Source of the DNA: Pseudomonadota bacterium
Lineage (GTDB): Bacteria > Pseudomonadota > Gammaproteobacteria > Burkholderiales > Burkholderiaceae_C
Length of the DNA: 5,248 nt
Assembly: GCA_023394015.1 (NCBI GenBank)
Contig: JAEXBL010000235.1
Coordinates: 1-5,248 of the forward strand
Reading direction: 5' to 3'
The notes below the pieces were generated by a model, which did no database searches, was not told where the DNA came from, and worked only from the letters and a program-made list of their open reading frames with translations. The translations under genes were made by a program, and so were the position numbers. Each line of letters opens with the position of its first letter. Position 1 is the stretch's first letter. Positions 1-5,248 of the stretch are shown here, piece by piece.

Positions 1-571
1 CCCCAGCATGGCCGGCCAACTGCACCTGGACGTGGGCGCCGGGCAGTTCCTCAAGGCCGACCCCGGCGTGGCCAAGCTGCTGGGCGTGCTCAGCCTGCAG
101 GCGCTGCCGCGGCGGCTGACGCTGGACTTCCGCGACGTGTTCTCCACCGGCTTCGCCTTCGACTTCGTGCGCGGCGACGTGGCGGTGCAGGGCGGCATCG
201 CCACCACCAACAACCTGCAGATGAAGGGCGTCAACGCCGCCGTGCTGATGGACGGCAGTGCCGACATCGACCAGGAAACGCAGAACCTGCGCGTGCTGGT
301 GGTGCCCGAGATCGACGCCGGCACCGCCGCGCTGGTGGCCACCGCCATCAACCCGGCCATCGGCATCGGCACCTTCATCGCGCAGCTGGTGCTCAAGCGG
401 CCGCTGATCCAGGCCGCGACGCGCGAATTCCACGTCGGCGGCAGCTGGAACGATCCGCTGGTCACGCAGATCAACAAGCAGGCCGCGGCCGCTGCTGCCG
501 CCGACCCCGCGTCGGCGCCGGCTTCGGCCGCCGCCCCGGCCGCCGAAGCCGTGCAGGAGGACAAGCCATGA
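1..571 (+). CDS. yhdP: YhdP family AsmA-like envelope protein, C-terminal part (5' end outside window)
   Basis: This is the last 189 codons of a gene whose start lies upstream; the open frame continues to base 2, so the ATG at 8 is internal. YhdP proteins are very long (over 1,200 residues), anchored in the inner membrane and reaching across the periplasm. With TamB and YdbH they move phospholipids to the outer membrane. The visible part shows the repeated beta-strand pattern of AsmA-like proteins. It also has the family's C-terminal block: a stretch around NLRVLVVPEIDAGTAAL, a Gly/Ala/Ile-rich helix (INPAIGIGTFIAQLVLKRP), then REFHVGGSWNDPLV. After that comes a low-complexity Ala/Pro tail (codons at about 478-550) ending in EDKP, which is probably disordered. 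The stop overlaps the next gene's start by 4 nt (ATGA), implying co-transcription. Family assignment is by pattern recognition of the C-terminus only. Confidence 0.85.
   Translation, partial: PSMAGQLHLDVGAGQFLKADPGVAKLLGVLSLQALPRRLTLDFRDVFSTGFAFDFVRGDVAVQGGIATTNNLQMKGVNAAVLMDGSADIDQETQNLRVLVVPEIDAGTAALVATAINPAIGIGTFIAQLVLKRPLIQAATREFHVGGSWNDPLVTQINKQAAAAAAADPASAPASAAAPAAEAVQEDKP
555..560 (+). promoter_or_regulatory. Ribosome binding site of the carbon-nitrogen hydrolase gene
   Basis: A perfect AGGAGG lies 7 nt before the ATG at 568, inside the last codons of the yhdP-type gene. It fixes the start of the hydrolase and shows that this gene can be translated efficiently despite the 4-nt overlap. 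Confidence 0.85.
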
Positions 572-1392
572 AAGTCGCCGCCATCCAGATGGTCTCGGGC
601 ACCCGCATCGACCACAACCTGCGCGAGGCCCACGCGCTGCTGCGGCAGGCCGCGCAGGCCGGCGCCGAGCTGGCGGTGCTGCCCGAATACTTCTGCGTGA
701 TGGGCCAGCGCGACACCGACAAGCTGGCCCTGCAGGAACCGCTGGGCGATGGCCCGATCCAGCGCTGGCTGGCCGATGCGGCGCGCGAGCTGGGGCTGTG
801 GATCGTCGGCGGCACGCTGCCGCTGGCCTGCGCGCCGCGCGAGGACCGGCGCGTGCGCAATGCTTCCCTGGCCTTCAACCCGCAGGGCGAGCGTGTGGCG
901 GTCTACGACAAGATCCACCTGTTTCGCTTTCACGACGGCAGCCGCCTGTACGACGAGGCCGCCGTGCTGGCGCCCGGCAGCCAGCCCGCCCTGTTCGAGC
1001 TGCCGGCGCGCGACGGCCATGTGTGGCGCATCGGCCTGAGCATCTGCTACGACCTGCGCTTTCCCGAGCTGTACCGCGCCTACGCCGCGCAGGGCGCCGA
1101 CCTGCTGCTGGTGCCCAGCGCCTTCACCTACGTCACTGGCCAGGCGCACTGGGCGGTGCTGCTGCGCGCCCGCGCCATCGAGAACCTGGCCGGCGTGCTG
1201 GCCGCCGCGCAAGGCGGCACGCACGAGAACGGCCGCCGCACCTGGGGCCACAGCATGGTCGTCGACGCCTGGGGCCAGGTGCTGGCCCTGCAGGCCGAAG
1301 GCCCCGGCGTGGTGCTGGCCGATCTGGACGCCGCGCAGCTGGCTGCGCGCCGCGCGCAACTGCCGGCGCTGGACCACCGCAGGCTGGCGTGA
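568..1392 (+). CDS. Carbon-nitrogen hydrolase, Nit1/YbeM-like (probable deaminated glutathione amidase)
   Basis: A complete 274-residue cytoplasmic enzyme of the nitrilase superfamily. The catalytic triad is intact: Glu40 in LAVLPEYF, Lys115 in YDKIHLFRF and the nucleophile Cys160 in GLSICYDLRFPELYR. Length is normal for the family. After the triad, SAFTYVTGQAHW followed by AAAQGGTHENGRRTWGHSMV (residues about 212-231) resembles Nit1/YbeM (AAQxGxH...GHSMVVD) more than the omega-amidase Nit2. Nit1 enzymes hydrolyse deaminated glutathione, a side product of transaminases, to 2-oxoglutarate and cysteinylglycine, so this is metabolite repair. The exact substrate here is inferred. The ATG at 568 is set by a perfect AGGAGG and the overlap with the yhdP-type gene. 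Its own stop overlaps the kinase start by 4 nt (GTGA). A yhdP-type gene next to a nit gene is, as I recall, common in betaproteobacteria. Confidence 0.92.
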   Translation: MKVAAIQMVSGTRIDHNLREAHALLRQAAQAGAELAVLPEYFCVMGQRDTDKLALQEPLGDGPIQRWLADAARELGLWIVGGTLPLACAPREDRRVRNASLAFNPQGERVAVYDKIHLFRFHDGSRLYDEAAVLAPGSQPALFELPARDGHVWRIGLSICYDLRFPELYRAYAAQGADLLLVPSAFTYVTGQAHWAVLLRARAIENLAGVLAAAQGGTHENGRRTWGHSMVVDAWGQVLALQAEGPGVVLADLDAAQLAARRAQLPALDHRRLA

Positions 1393-3416
1393 GCGCCGCC
1401 GCCCAGCGCCTGGCCGCCGCGCGCCCCCTGTGGCGCCGCTGGCTGCTGTGGGGCGTGCTGGTGCTGGTGGTGGTGGGCCTGCTGGCCACGCTGGTGTGGC
1501 TGGCGCGCGGCCACGAGATCGAGCAGACCCAGCGCGACCTCGACCGCGACAATGCCGACGCCGCGCAGGTGCTGCGCCAGCAGCTGGCGCGCAACCTGCA
1601 GGACCTGCACGGCCTGGCGGCCACGCACGCCGACCCGATCGGCTGGTGGGCCGGCGCCAACGAGCTGCTGCACGGGCACCGCGAATGGCTGCGCCTGCAG
1701 TGGCGCGACCCGGCGCTGGCGCTGCGCGCGGTGGCCGACAGCCCGTTCTACCCCAGCCTGCAGCCGGCCGAGCCCGACGCCAGCGGGCATGACGCGGCCG
1801 GCATCGCCGCCGTGTGCGGCCAGGCGCGCCAGCTGGGCACGCCGGTGTACGCGCCCAGCCGCTTCGTGCCGCGCCCCGGCGGCCTGGGCGACGAGGTGAT
1901 GGAGCTGTGCCTGCCCATGCTGCAGGGCACGCGCCTGCTGGGCTACGTGGTGGCCACGCACACGCTGAGCGGCCTGCTGGCCCAGTTGCCCGCCGGCCTG
2001 ACGCGCGGCCAGAGCGTGGGCTTCACCGAGCTGGACGGCACGCGCCTGGCGATGCAGGGCGTGCCGCGGCGCGGCGCGCGCCTGTTCGTGGCGCAGCAGC
2101 TGATCGACCTGCCCGGCGCGCCGCTGGTGCTGCGGCTGGAAGGCTCGCGCCAGCTGCCCGACGTGTTTCCCAACGTGCTGACGGCGCTGGTCACCGGCCT
2201 GTCGATCGCGCTGGTCACCGTGCTGGTGCTGCTGGCGCGCGACTTCCGCGCCCGCCTGGAGGCCGAAGACCAGCTGGCGCAGGCGCTGGCCTTTCGCAAG
2301 GCGATGGAGGATTCGCTGGTCACCGGCCTGCGCGCGCGCGACCTGGACGGCCGCATCACCTACGTCAACCCGGCCTTCAGCGCCATGGTCGGCTTTGCGC
2401 CCGACGAGCTGATCGGCCAGTCCAACCCCGTGCCCTACTGGCCGCCCGAGATGGCGGCCGACTACGCCGAGCGCCACAGCCAGCGCCTGGCCGGGCTGGC
2501 GCCGGTGCCGGTGCGCGAGGGCGTCGAATCGGTGTTCATGCACAAGGACGGCACGCGTTTTCCGGTGCTGATCTACGAGGCGCCGCTGATCGACAGCGCC
2601 GGCCGGCACGCCGGCTGGATGAGCGCGGTGATGGACATCAGCGCGCAGCGCCGCGCCGAGGAGCTGTCGCGCGCCGGGCAGGAACGCCTGCAGGCCAGCG
2701 CCCGCCTGGCCACCGTGGGCGAGATGGCCTCGCTGATGAGCCACGAGCTGAACCAGCCGCTGGCCGTCATCTCCAGCTACGCCACCGGCTCGCTGAACCT
2801 GCTGGACACGCACGCCGGCGACGCCGACACCCTGCGCGAGCTGCGCACCGCGCTGGCCCGCATCGCCGAGCAGGCCGGCCGCGCCGGCAAGGTGATCCAC
2901 AGCGTGCGCGAGCTGGTGCGCCAGCGCAGCACCTCGCGCCAGGCGGTGGCGCCGCGCGCGCTGTTCGAGGCCGTGCTGCCGCTGGTGCAGCTGCAGGCGC
3001 GCAAGCTGGGCGCCACGGTGCAGCTTGACGTGCCCGCCGACCTGCCGGCCGTGTGGTGCGAGGCCACCATGATCGAGCAGGTGCTGCTGAACCTGGCGCG
3101 CAACGGCCTGCAGGCCATGGCCGAGGTGGCCGCGCCGCGCCTGCTGCGCCTGCAGGCGCGCGCCGGCCGCGTGCCCGGCACGGTGGATTTTGCGGTGGCC
3201 GACAGCGGCGAAGGCATCGGCGAGGCCGTGGCGGCGCAGTTGTTCACGCCCTTCTTCACCACCAAGGCCGAGGGCATGGGCCTGGGCCTGTCGCTGTGCC
3301 GCACCGTGCTCGAGCAGCACGGCAGCGCGCTGCGGCACCAGCCGCAGGCGCCGCGCGGCACGGTGTTTGGCTTCAGCCTGCCGACGGCGCCGTCGCCGCC
3401 CGCGGATGGCTCATGA
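1389..3416 (+). CDS. Membrane-bound PAS sensor histidine kinase (DctB/FixL-like catalytic core)
   Basis: A 675-residue kinase. From the N-terminus: transmembrane helix 1 (about 17-38), a periplasmic sensor region (about 40-260) of unrecognised fold with Cys143 and Cys174, and transmembrane helix 2 (about 262-283). A short coiled linker leads to a PAS domain (about 302-418; RDLDGRITYVNPAF, then PYWPPE), HisKA with phospho-acceptor His452 in SHELNQPL, and a HATPase. The HATPase has an N box with Asn568 and Asn572, a G1 box DSGEGI (605-610), an F box FTPFFTTK (619-626) and a G2 box GMGLGL (629-634). All catalytic boxes are intact, so it should autophosphorylate. I chose the GTG at 1389 because it overlaps the hydrolase stop (GTGA) and puts helix 1 near the N-terminus. 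The frame is open upstream, but that part lies inside the hydrolase gene. Only a weak AGG (1381-1383) precedes the GTG, suggesting translational coupling. No partner response regulator is visible. The signal sensed is unknown. Confidence 0.92.
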   Translation: MSAAAQRLAAARPLWRRWLLWGVLVLVVVGLLATLVWLARGHEIEQTQRDLDRDNADAAQVLRQQLARNLQDLHGLAATHADPIGWWAGANELLHGHREWLRLQWRDPALALRAVADSPFYPSLQPAEPDASGHDAAGIAAVCGQARQLGTPVYAPSRFVPRPGGLGDEVMELCLPMLQGTRLLGYVVATHTLSGLLAQLPAGLTRGQSVGFTELDGTRLAMQGVPRRGARLFVAQQLIDLPGAPLVLRLEGSRQLPDVFPNVLTALVTGLSIALVTVLVLLARDFRARLEAEDQLAQALAFRKAMEDSLVTGLRARDLDGRITYVNPAFSAMVGFAPDELIGQSNPVPYWPPEMAADYAERHSQRLAGLAPVPVREGVESVFMHKDGTRFPVLIYEAPLIDSAGRHAGWMSAVMDISAQRRAEELSRAGQERLQASARLATVGEMASLMSHELNQPLAVISSYATGSLNLLDTHAGDADTLRELRTALARIAEQAGRAGKVIHSVRELVRQRSTSRQAVAPRALFEAVLPLVQLQARKLGATVQLDVPADLPAVWCEATMIEQVLLNLARNGLQAMAEVAAPRLLRLQARAGRVPGTVDFAVADSGEGIGEAVAAQLFTPFFTTKAEGMGLGLSLCRTVLEQHGSALRHQPQAPRGTVFGFSLPTAPSPPADGS

Positions 3417-4364
3417 CGCCCCGTGCGCCGCCAGCAGCGCCTGGTGAAAGGCCAGCGCCGCGCGCGGCGGCTGCGGCGAGCGGCGCAGCACGCTGACGAA
3501 GTCGCACGCATAGTGCAGGGTGCGCGGGGCCACGGCGCGCATCTGGCCGCGCTGCACGAAGCCTTCAGCGTAGTGGTCGGGCAGAAAGCCGACGAAGCGG
3601 CCCGAGAGGATCAGCGTGGCGATCGCCTCCTGCTCGAAGGCGGTGGCCTGGCGCTTGAGCCGCTGGCCGTGCGCCAGCGCCATGTTGGGCGAGTGGTAGC
3701 CCAGGCCGGCAAAGTCCTTGCGGGCCCGCAGCGCCGGCCAGTCCAGCGCCGGATGCTTTTGTTTGAATAGCGCGTGCGCCGCGCCGCAATACAGGTGCAT
3801 GGTCTCGCCAAACAGCCGGTCGTAGCGCAGGCTGGCCGAGGCGCGGTGCGCCGGGATCACGCCGACGGCGAAGCTGCCGTCCATCACGCCGCGCTCGATG
3901 TGCTGGATGCTGCCCACGTGCAGGTGCAGCCGCACCTCGGGCGCCAGCGCCACGAAGTCGGCGATGGCGGCGTGGATGCGCGCCGCGGGGTTGCTGGCGG
4001 TCTTGTCGAACAGCGCCACGTGCAGCGCGCCGCCCATGCGGTCGTGGATGTCGTCCACGCTGGCGCGAAAGCCGTCCACCGCCGCCAGCAGGCGCAGCGT
4101 CTCGTCGTACACGCGCTGGCCCTCGGCCGTCAGCGCAAAGCCGGCGCGCCCGCGCCGGCACAGCACGAGGCCGAGGCGCGTTTCCAGGTCCTTCACGTGG
4201 CGGCTGACGGTGCTGGTGCCGATGTTGAGCTCCAGTTCGGCCGCCGACAGCCCGCCGCATTCGACCACCGCCTTGAACACCTGCAGCAGGCGCAGGTCCA
4301 TGTCGCTCACCTGGCCAAGCACCGGGCGCGTGCGGCTGGCGGGCGTGGGGGCTTTTACTTGCAT
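3411..4364 (-). CDS. bauR: LysR-type transcriptional regulator, BauR-like
   Basis: 317 residues. The N-terminal winged helix-turn-helix spans about 24-82, with the recognition helix around GTSTVSRHVKDLE (49-61) followed by LCRRGRAGFALTAEG. The effector-binding domain, two periplasmic-binding-protein-like lobes, spans about 112-312. LysR regulators form tetramers that bind near their own promoter and change their contacts when the inducer binds. The gene is divergent from a beta-alanine:pyruvate-type aminotransferase, as bauR is from bauA in Pseudomonas aeruginosa, so it probably activates that gene. The inducer (beta-alanine or similar) is inferred. Two starts are possible. The ATG at 4364 gives a 21-residue extension lacking a clear ribosome site. 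The ATG at 4301 (Met22, MDLRLLQVF) has AGGTGA 5 nt upstream. I kept the longer form because related regulators, as I recall, often carry a conserved SD just before the DLRLL segment. The 3' end abuts the kinase stop. Confidence 0.87.
   Translation of the reverse strand: MQVKAPTPASRTRPVLGQVSDMDLRLLQVFKAVVECGGLSAAELELNIGTSTVSRHVKDLETRLGLVLCRRGRAGFALTAEGQRVYDETLRLLAAVDGFRASVDDIHDRMGGALHVALFDKTASNPAARIHAAIADFVALAPEVRLHLHVGSIQHIERGVMDGSFAVGVIPAHRASASLRYDRLFGETMHLYCGAAHALFKQKHPALDWPALRARKDFAGLGYHSPNMALAHGQRLKRQATAFEQEAIATLILSGRFVGFLPDHYAEGFVQRGQMRAVAPRTLHYACDFVSVLRRSPQPPRAALAFHQALLAAHGAS
4307..4312 (-). promoter_or_regulatory. Candidate ribosome binding site for the shorter regulator start
   Basis: On the - strand AGGTGA lies 5 nt before the internal ATG at 4301-4299, matching the 3' part of the Shine-Dalgarno consensus AGGAGGTGA. 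No comparable match precedes the ATG at 4364. The site therefore favours a 296-residue product, against the family pattern that supports the longer one. It could also simply encode the Val-Ser-Asp residues of the longer protein. Confidence 0.4.
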
Positions 4365-4369
4365 AGACT

Positions 4370-4393
4370 GGCAACCAAACTTGAATGTTTGCC
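4370..4393. repeat. Overlapping short inverted repeats, candidate LysR regulator site
   Basis: Two imperfectly concentric dyads lie here: CAAAC-N6-GTTTG (4376-4391) and GGCAA-N14-TTGCC (4370-4393), with centres 2 nt apart. They sit just upstream of the possible -35 of the aminotransferase and close to the regulator's start, the usual place for a LysR recognition site. Arms of five bases can arise by chance, and neither dyad has the textbook T-N11-A geometry, so the role is a suggestion. Confidence 0.35.
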
Positions 4394-4452
4394 TATTTAA
4401 CCGATTAAGCGCGCGGCCGACAATGCCTGCCTGCCCTTGTGACGGACCCCAA

Positions 4453-4458
4453 AAGGAG
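4453..4458 (+). promoter_or_regulatory. Ribosome binding site of the aminotransferase gene
   Basis: AAGGAG lies 7 nt before the ATG at 4466, a strong match at ideal spacing, which fixes the start. The following ACAAGCCATGA is identical to the bases around the hydrolase start at 561-571. Confidence 0.85.
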
Positions 4459-4465
4459 ACAAGCC

Positions 4466-5248
4466 ATGAGCGTGACCACCGCCACCCCGAAACCCACCAC
4501 CGCCCCGCGCCAGGACGCCGCCTGGCTCGCCGCGCACTGGATGCCCTTCACCGCCAACCGCCAGTTCAAGCGCGATCCGCGCATGGTGGTGGCCGCGCAG
4601 GGCGCCTACTTCACCGACGGCGATGGCCGCCAGGTGTTCGACGGCCTCTCCGGCCTGTGGTGCACCGGCCTGGGCCACGGCCGACGCGAGATCGCCGAGG
4701 CCGTGGGCAAGCAGGCCGCCCAGCTTGACTACGCGCCGGCGTTCCAGTTCGGCCACCCGCTGTCGTTCGAGCTGGCCAACAAGCTGAAAAGCCTGACGCC
4801 CGCCGGGCTGGACCACGTGTTCTTCACCTCGTCCGGCTCCGAGGCCGCCGACACCGCGCTGAAGATGGCGCGCGCCTACTGGCGCCTGAAGGGCCAGGGC
4901 GGCAAGCAATTGCTGGTGGGGCGCGAGAAGGGCTACCACGGCGTCAACTTCGGCGGCTTCTCGGTCGGCGGCATGGTGGCCAACCGCAAGCTCTACGGCC
5001 AGGCGGTGCCGGCCAGCCACCTGCCGCACACCCAGCCGCCCGCCGGCACCTTCGCCAAGGGCCAGCCGGCCGAGGGCGGCCAGGCGCTGGCCGACCGCCT
5101 GCTCGACCTGATCGCGCTGCACGACGCCAGCAACATCGCCGCCGTCATCGTCGAGCCCTTCAGTGGCTCGGCCGGCGTGCTGATCCCGCCGGTGGGCTAC
5201 CTGCAGCGCCTGCGCGAGATCTGCACCCAGCACGACATCCTGCTGATC
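4466..5248 (+). CDS. bauA: Omega-amino acid (beta-alanine):pyruvate aminotransferase, N-terminal 261 residues (3' end outside window)
   Basis: A PLP-dependent class III aminotransferase that moves the amino group of beta-alanine or a similar omega-amino acid to pyruvate, giving malonate semialdehyde and alanine in the cytoplasm. The protein follows BauA / omega-APT of Pseudomonas closely: HWMPFTANRQFKRDPR (24-39), SGLWCTGLGH (62-71), DYAPAFQFGHPLSF (88-101) and the cofactor phosphate-binding loop FTSSGSEAADTALKMARAYW (120-139). Next come GYHGVN (156-161, aromatic residue stacking on PLP), LHDASNIAAVIVEP (218-231) and GSAGVLIPPVGYL (234-246). Family members are about 440-450 residues. The window ends at HDILLI, just before the expected DE(V/I) motif, so the PLP-contacting Asp and the Schiff-base Lys cannot be checked. 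The N-terminal 14 or so residues are a variable Thr/Pro-rich extension. The start is fixed by AAGGAG at 4453. A methylmalonate-semialdehyde dehydrogenase gene often follows bauA; that lies outside the window. Confidence 0.93.
   Translation, partial: MSVTTATPKPTTAPRQDAAWLAAHWMPFTANRQFKRDPRMVVAAQGAYFTDGDGRQVFDGLSGLWCTGLGHGRREIAEAVGKQAAQLDYAPAFQFGHPLSFELANKLKSLTPAGLDHVFFTSSGSEAADTALKMARAYWRLKGQGGKQLLVGREKGYHGVNFGGFSVGGMVANRKLYGQAVPASHLPHTQPPAGTFAKGQPAEGGQALADRLLDLIALHDASNIAAVIVEPFSGSAGVLIPPVGYLQRLREICTQHDILLI

Larger units (their letters stand above)
4365..4465. promoter_or_regulatory. Divergent bauR-bauA intergenic regulatory region
   Basis: These 101 nt separate the two divergent starts and must hold both promoters, unless the shorter regulator start is used and its promoter reaches into the annotated gene. 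The core at 4376-4408 is 23/33 A or T, in sharp contrast to the surrounding DNA. For the aminotransferase, TTGAAT (4381-4386) matches a -35 hexamer at 4 of 6 positions, but no convincing -10 lies 16-18 nt downstream (GATTAA at 4403 is poor). A promoter that depends on an activator would fit this, as is usual for LysR targets. A T-N11-A spacing occurs at 4388-4400, though its flanks are not symmetric. TTAA-N4-TTAA is at 4397-4408. The promoter assignment is inference. Confidence 0.5.

Noticed and set aside
478..550. Ala/Pro-rich repetitive coding stretch considered as a repeat or linker element
   Set aside because: It consists of irregular GCC/GCG-type codons with no repeat unit. It is best seen as a disordered C-terminal tail of the YhdP-type protein.
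798..1388. Upstream in-frame extension of the kinase reading frame
   Set aside because: The frame is open from 798, but the added residues are Arg/Ala/Pro-rich shadow sequence inside the hydrolase gene. The GTG at 1389 gives the normal overlap and topology.
1128..3338. A 736-codon open frame on the - strand opposite the kinase and hydrolase
   Set aside because: It encodes low-complexity His/Gln/Gly/Arg/Ala-rich sequence with no recognisable domain. It is the mirror of the G/C-rich third positions of the real + strand genes, which have intact catalytic motifs.
3456..3469. 14-nt GC palindrome inside the LysR gene
   Set aside because: It is made only of G and C in a very GC-rich coding region, has no T tract and no special position; chance is the simplest explanation.
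4369..4384. Possible sigma-54 promoter (TGGCA ... TTGA)
   Set aside because: The two elements are one base too far apart and the second lacks the GC of the -12 element, so the GG-N10-GC rule fails.
3774..4400. Open frames on the + strand opposite the LysR gene (also 3898-4728)
   Set aside because: Composition-driven shadows of the LysR frame, which has a clear helix-turn-helix and effector domain.
4397..5233. A 278-codon open frame on the - strand opposite the aminotransferase
   Set aside because: It is His/Ala/Gly/Val-rich with no known motif. The + strand frame matches the class III aminotransferases through all 261 visible codons.

Overview
The window is high-GC DNA (roughly 70% by eye) with strong G/C third-position preference. 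Genes are packed with 4-nt overlaps, and the Shine-Dalgarno contexts are of the GGAGACAAGCC-ATG kind. Gene content and style fit a betaproteobacterium of order Burkholderiales, probably Comamonadaceae. This placement is inferred from sequence style and recognised families, not from a marker gene.

Left part (1-3416, + strand): three genes form a tightly coupled run. The first is the 3' end of a yhdP-type AsmA-like envelope protein gene. It overlaps (ATGA, 568-571) a complete Nit1/YbeM-type carbon-nitrogen hydrolase, which overlaps (GTGA, 1389-1392) a complete membrane-bound PAS sensor histidine kinase. No response regulator follows the kinase. Its stop codon directly abuts the stop codon of a gene on the opposite strand (3411-3413 / 3414-3416).

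Right part (3411-5248): a LysR-type regulator on the - strand is divergent from a class III omega-amino acid:pyruvate aminotransferase whose 3' end lies beyond the window. The pair matches the bauR-bauA arrangement of the Pseudomonas beta-alanine utilisation locus. The regulator would sense beta-alanine or a related omega-amino acid and activate the transaminase that converts it to malonate semialdehyde. The 101-nt region between them is AT-rich and holds overlapping small inverted repeats that are candidate regulator sites.

There are no RNA genes, mobile elements, CRISPR arrays or attachment sites that I can support, and no gene-free stretch over 300 bases. I see no clearly undescribed system. 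The points most worth a second look are the apparently orphan sensor kinase coupled to envelope and metabolite-repair genes, the zero-spacing convergent junction, and the bauR/bauA operator region.
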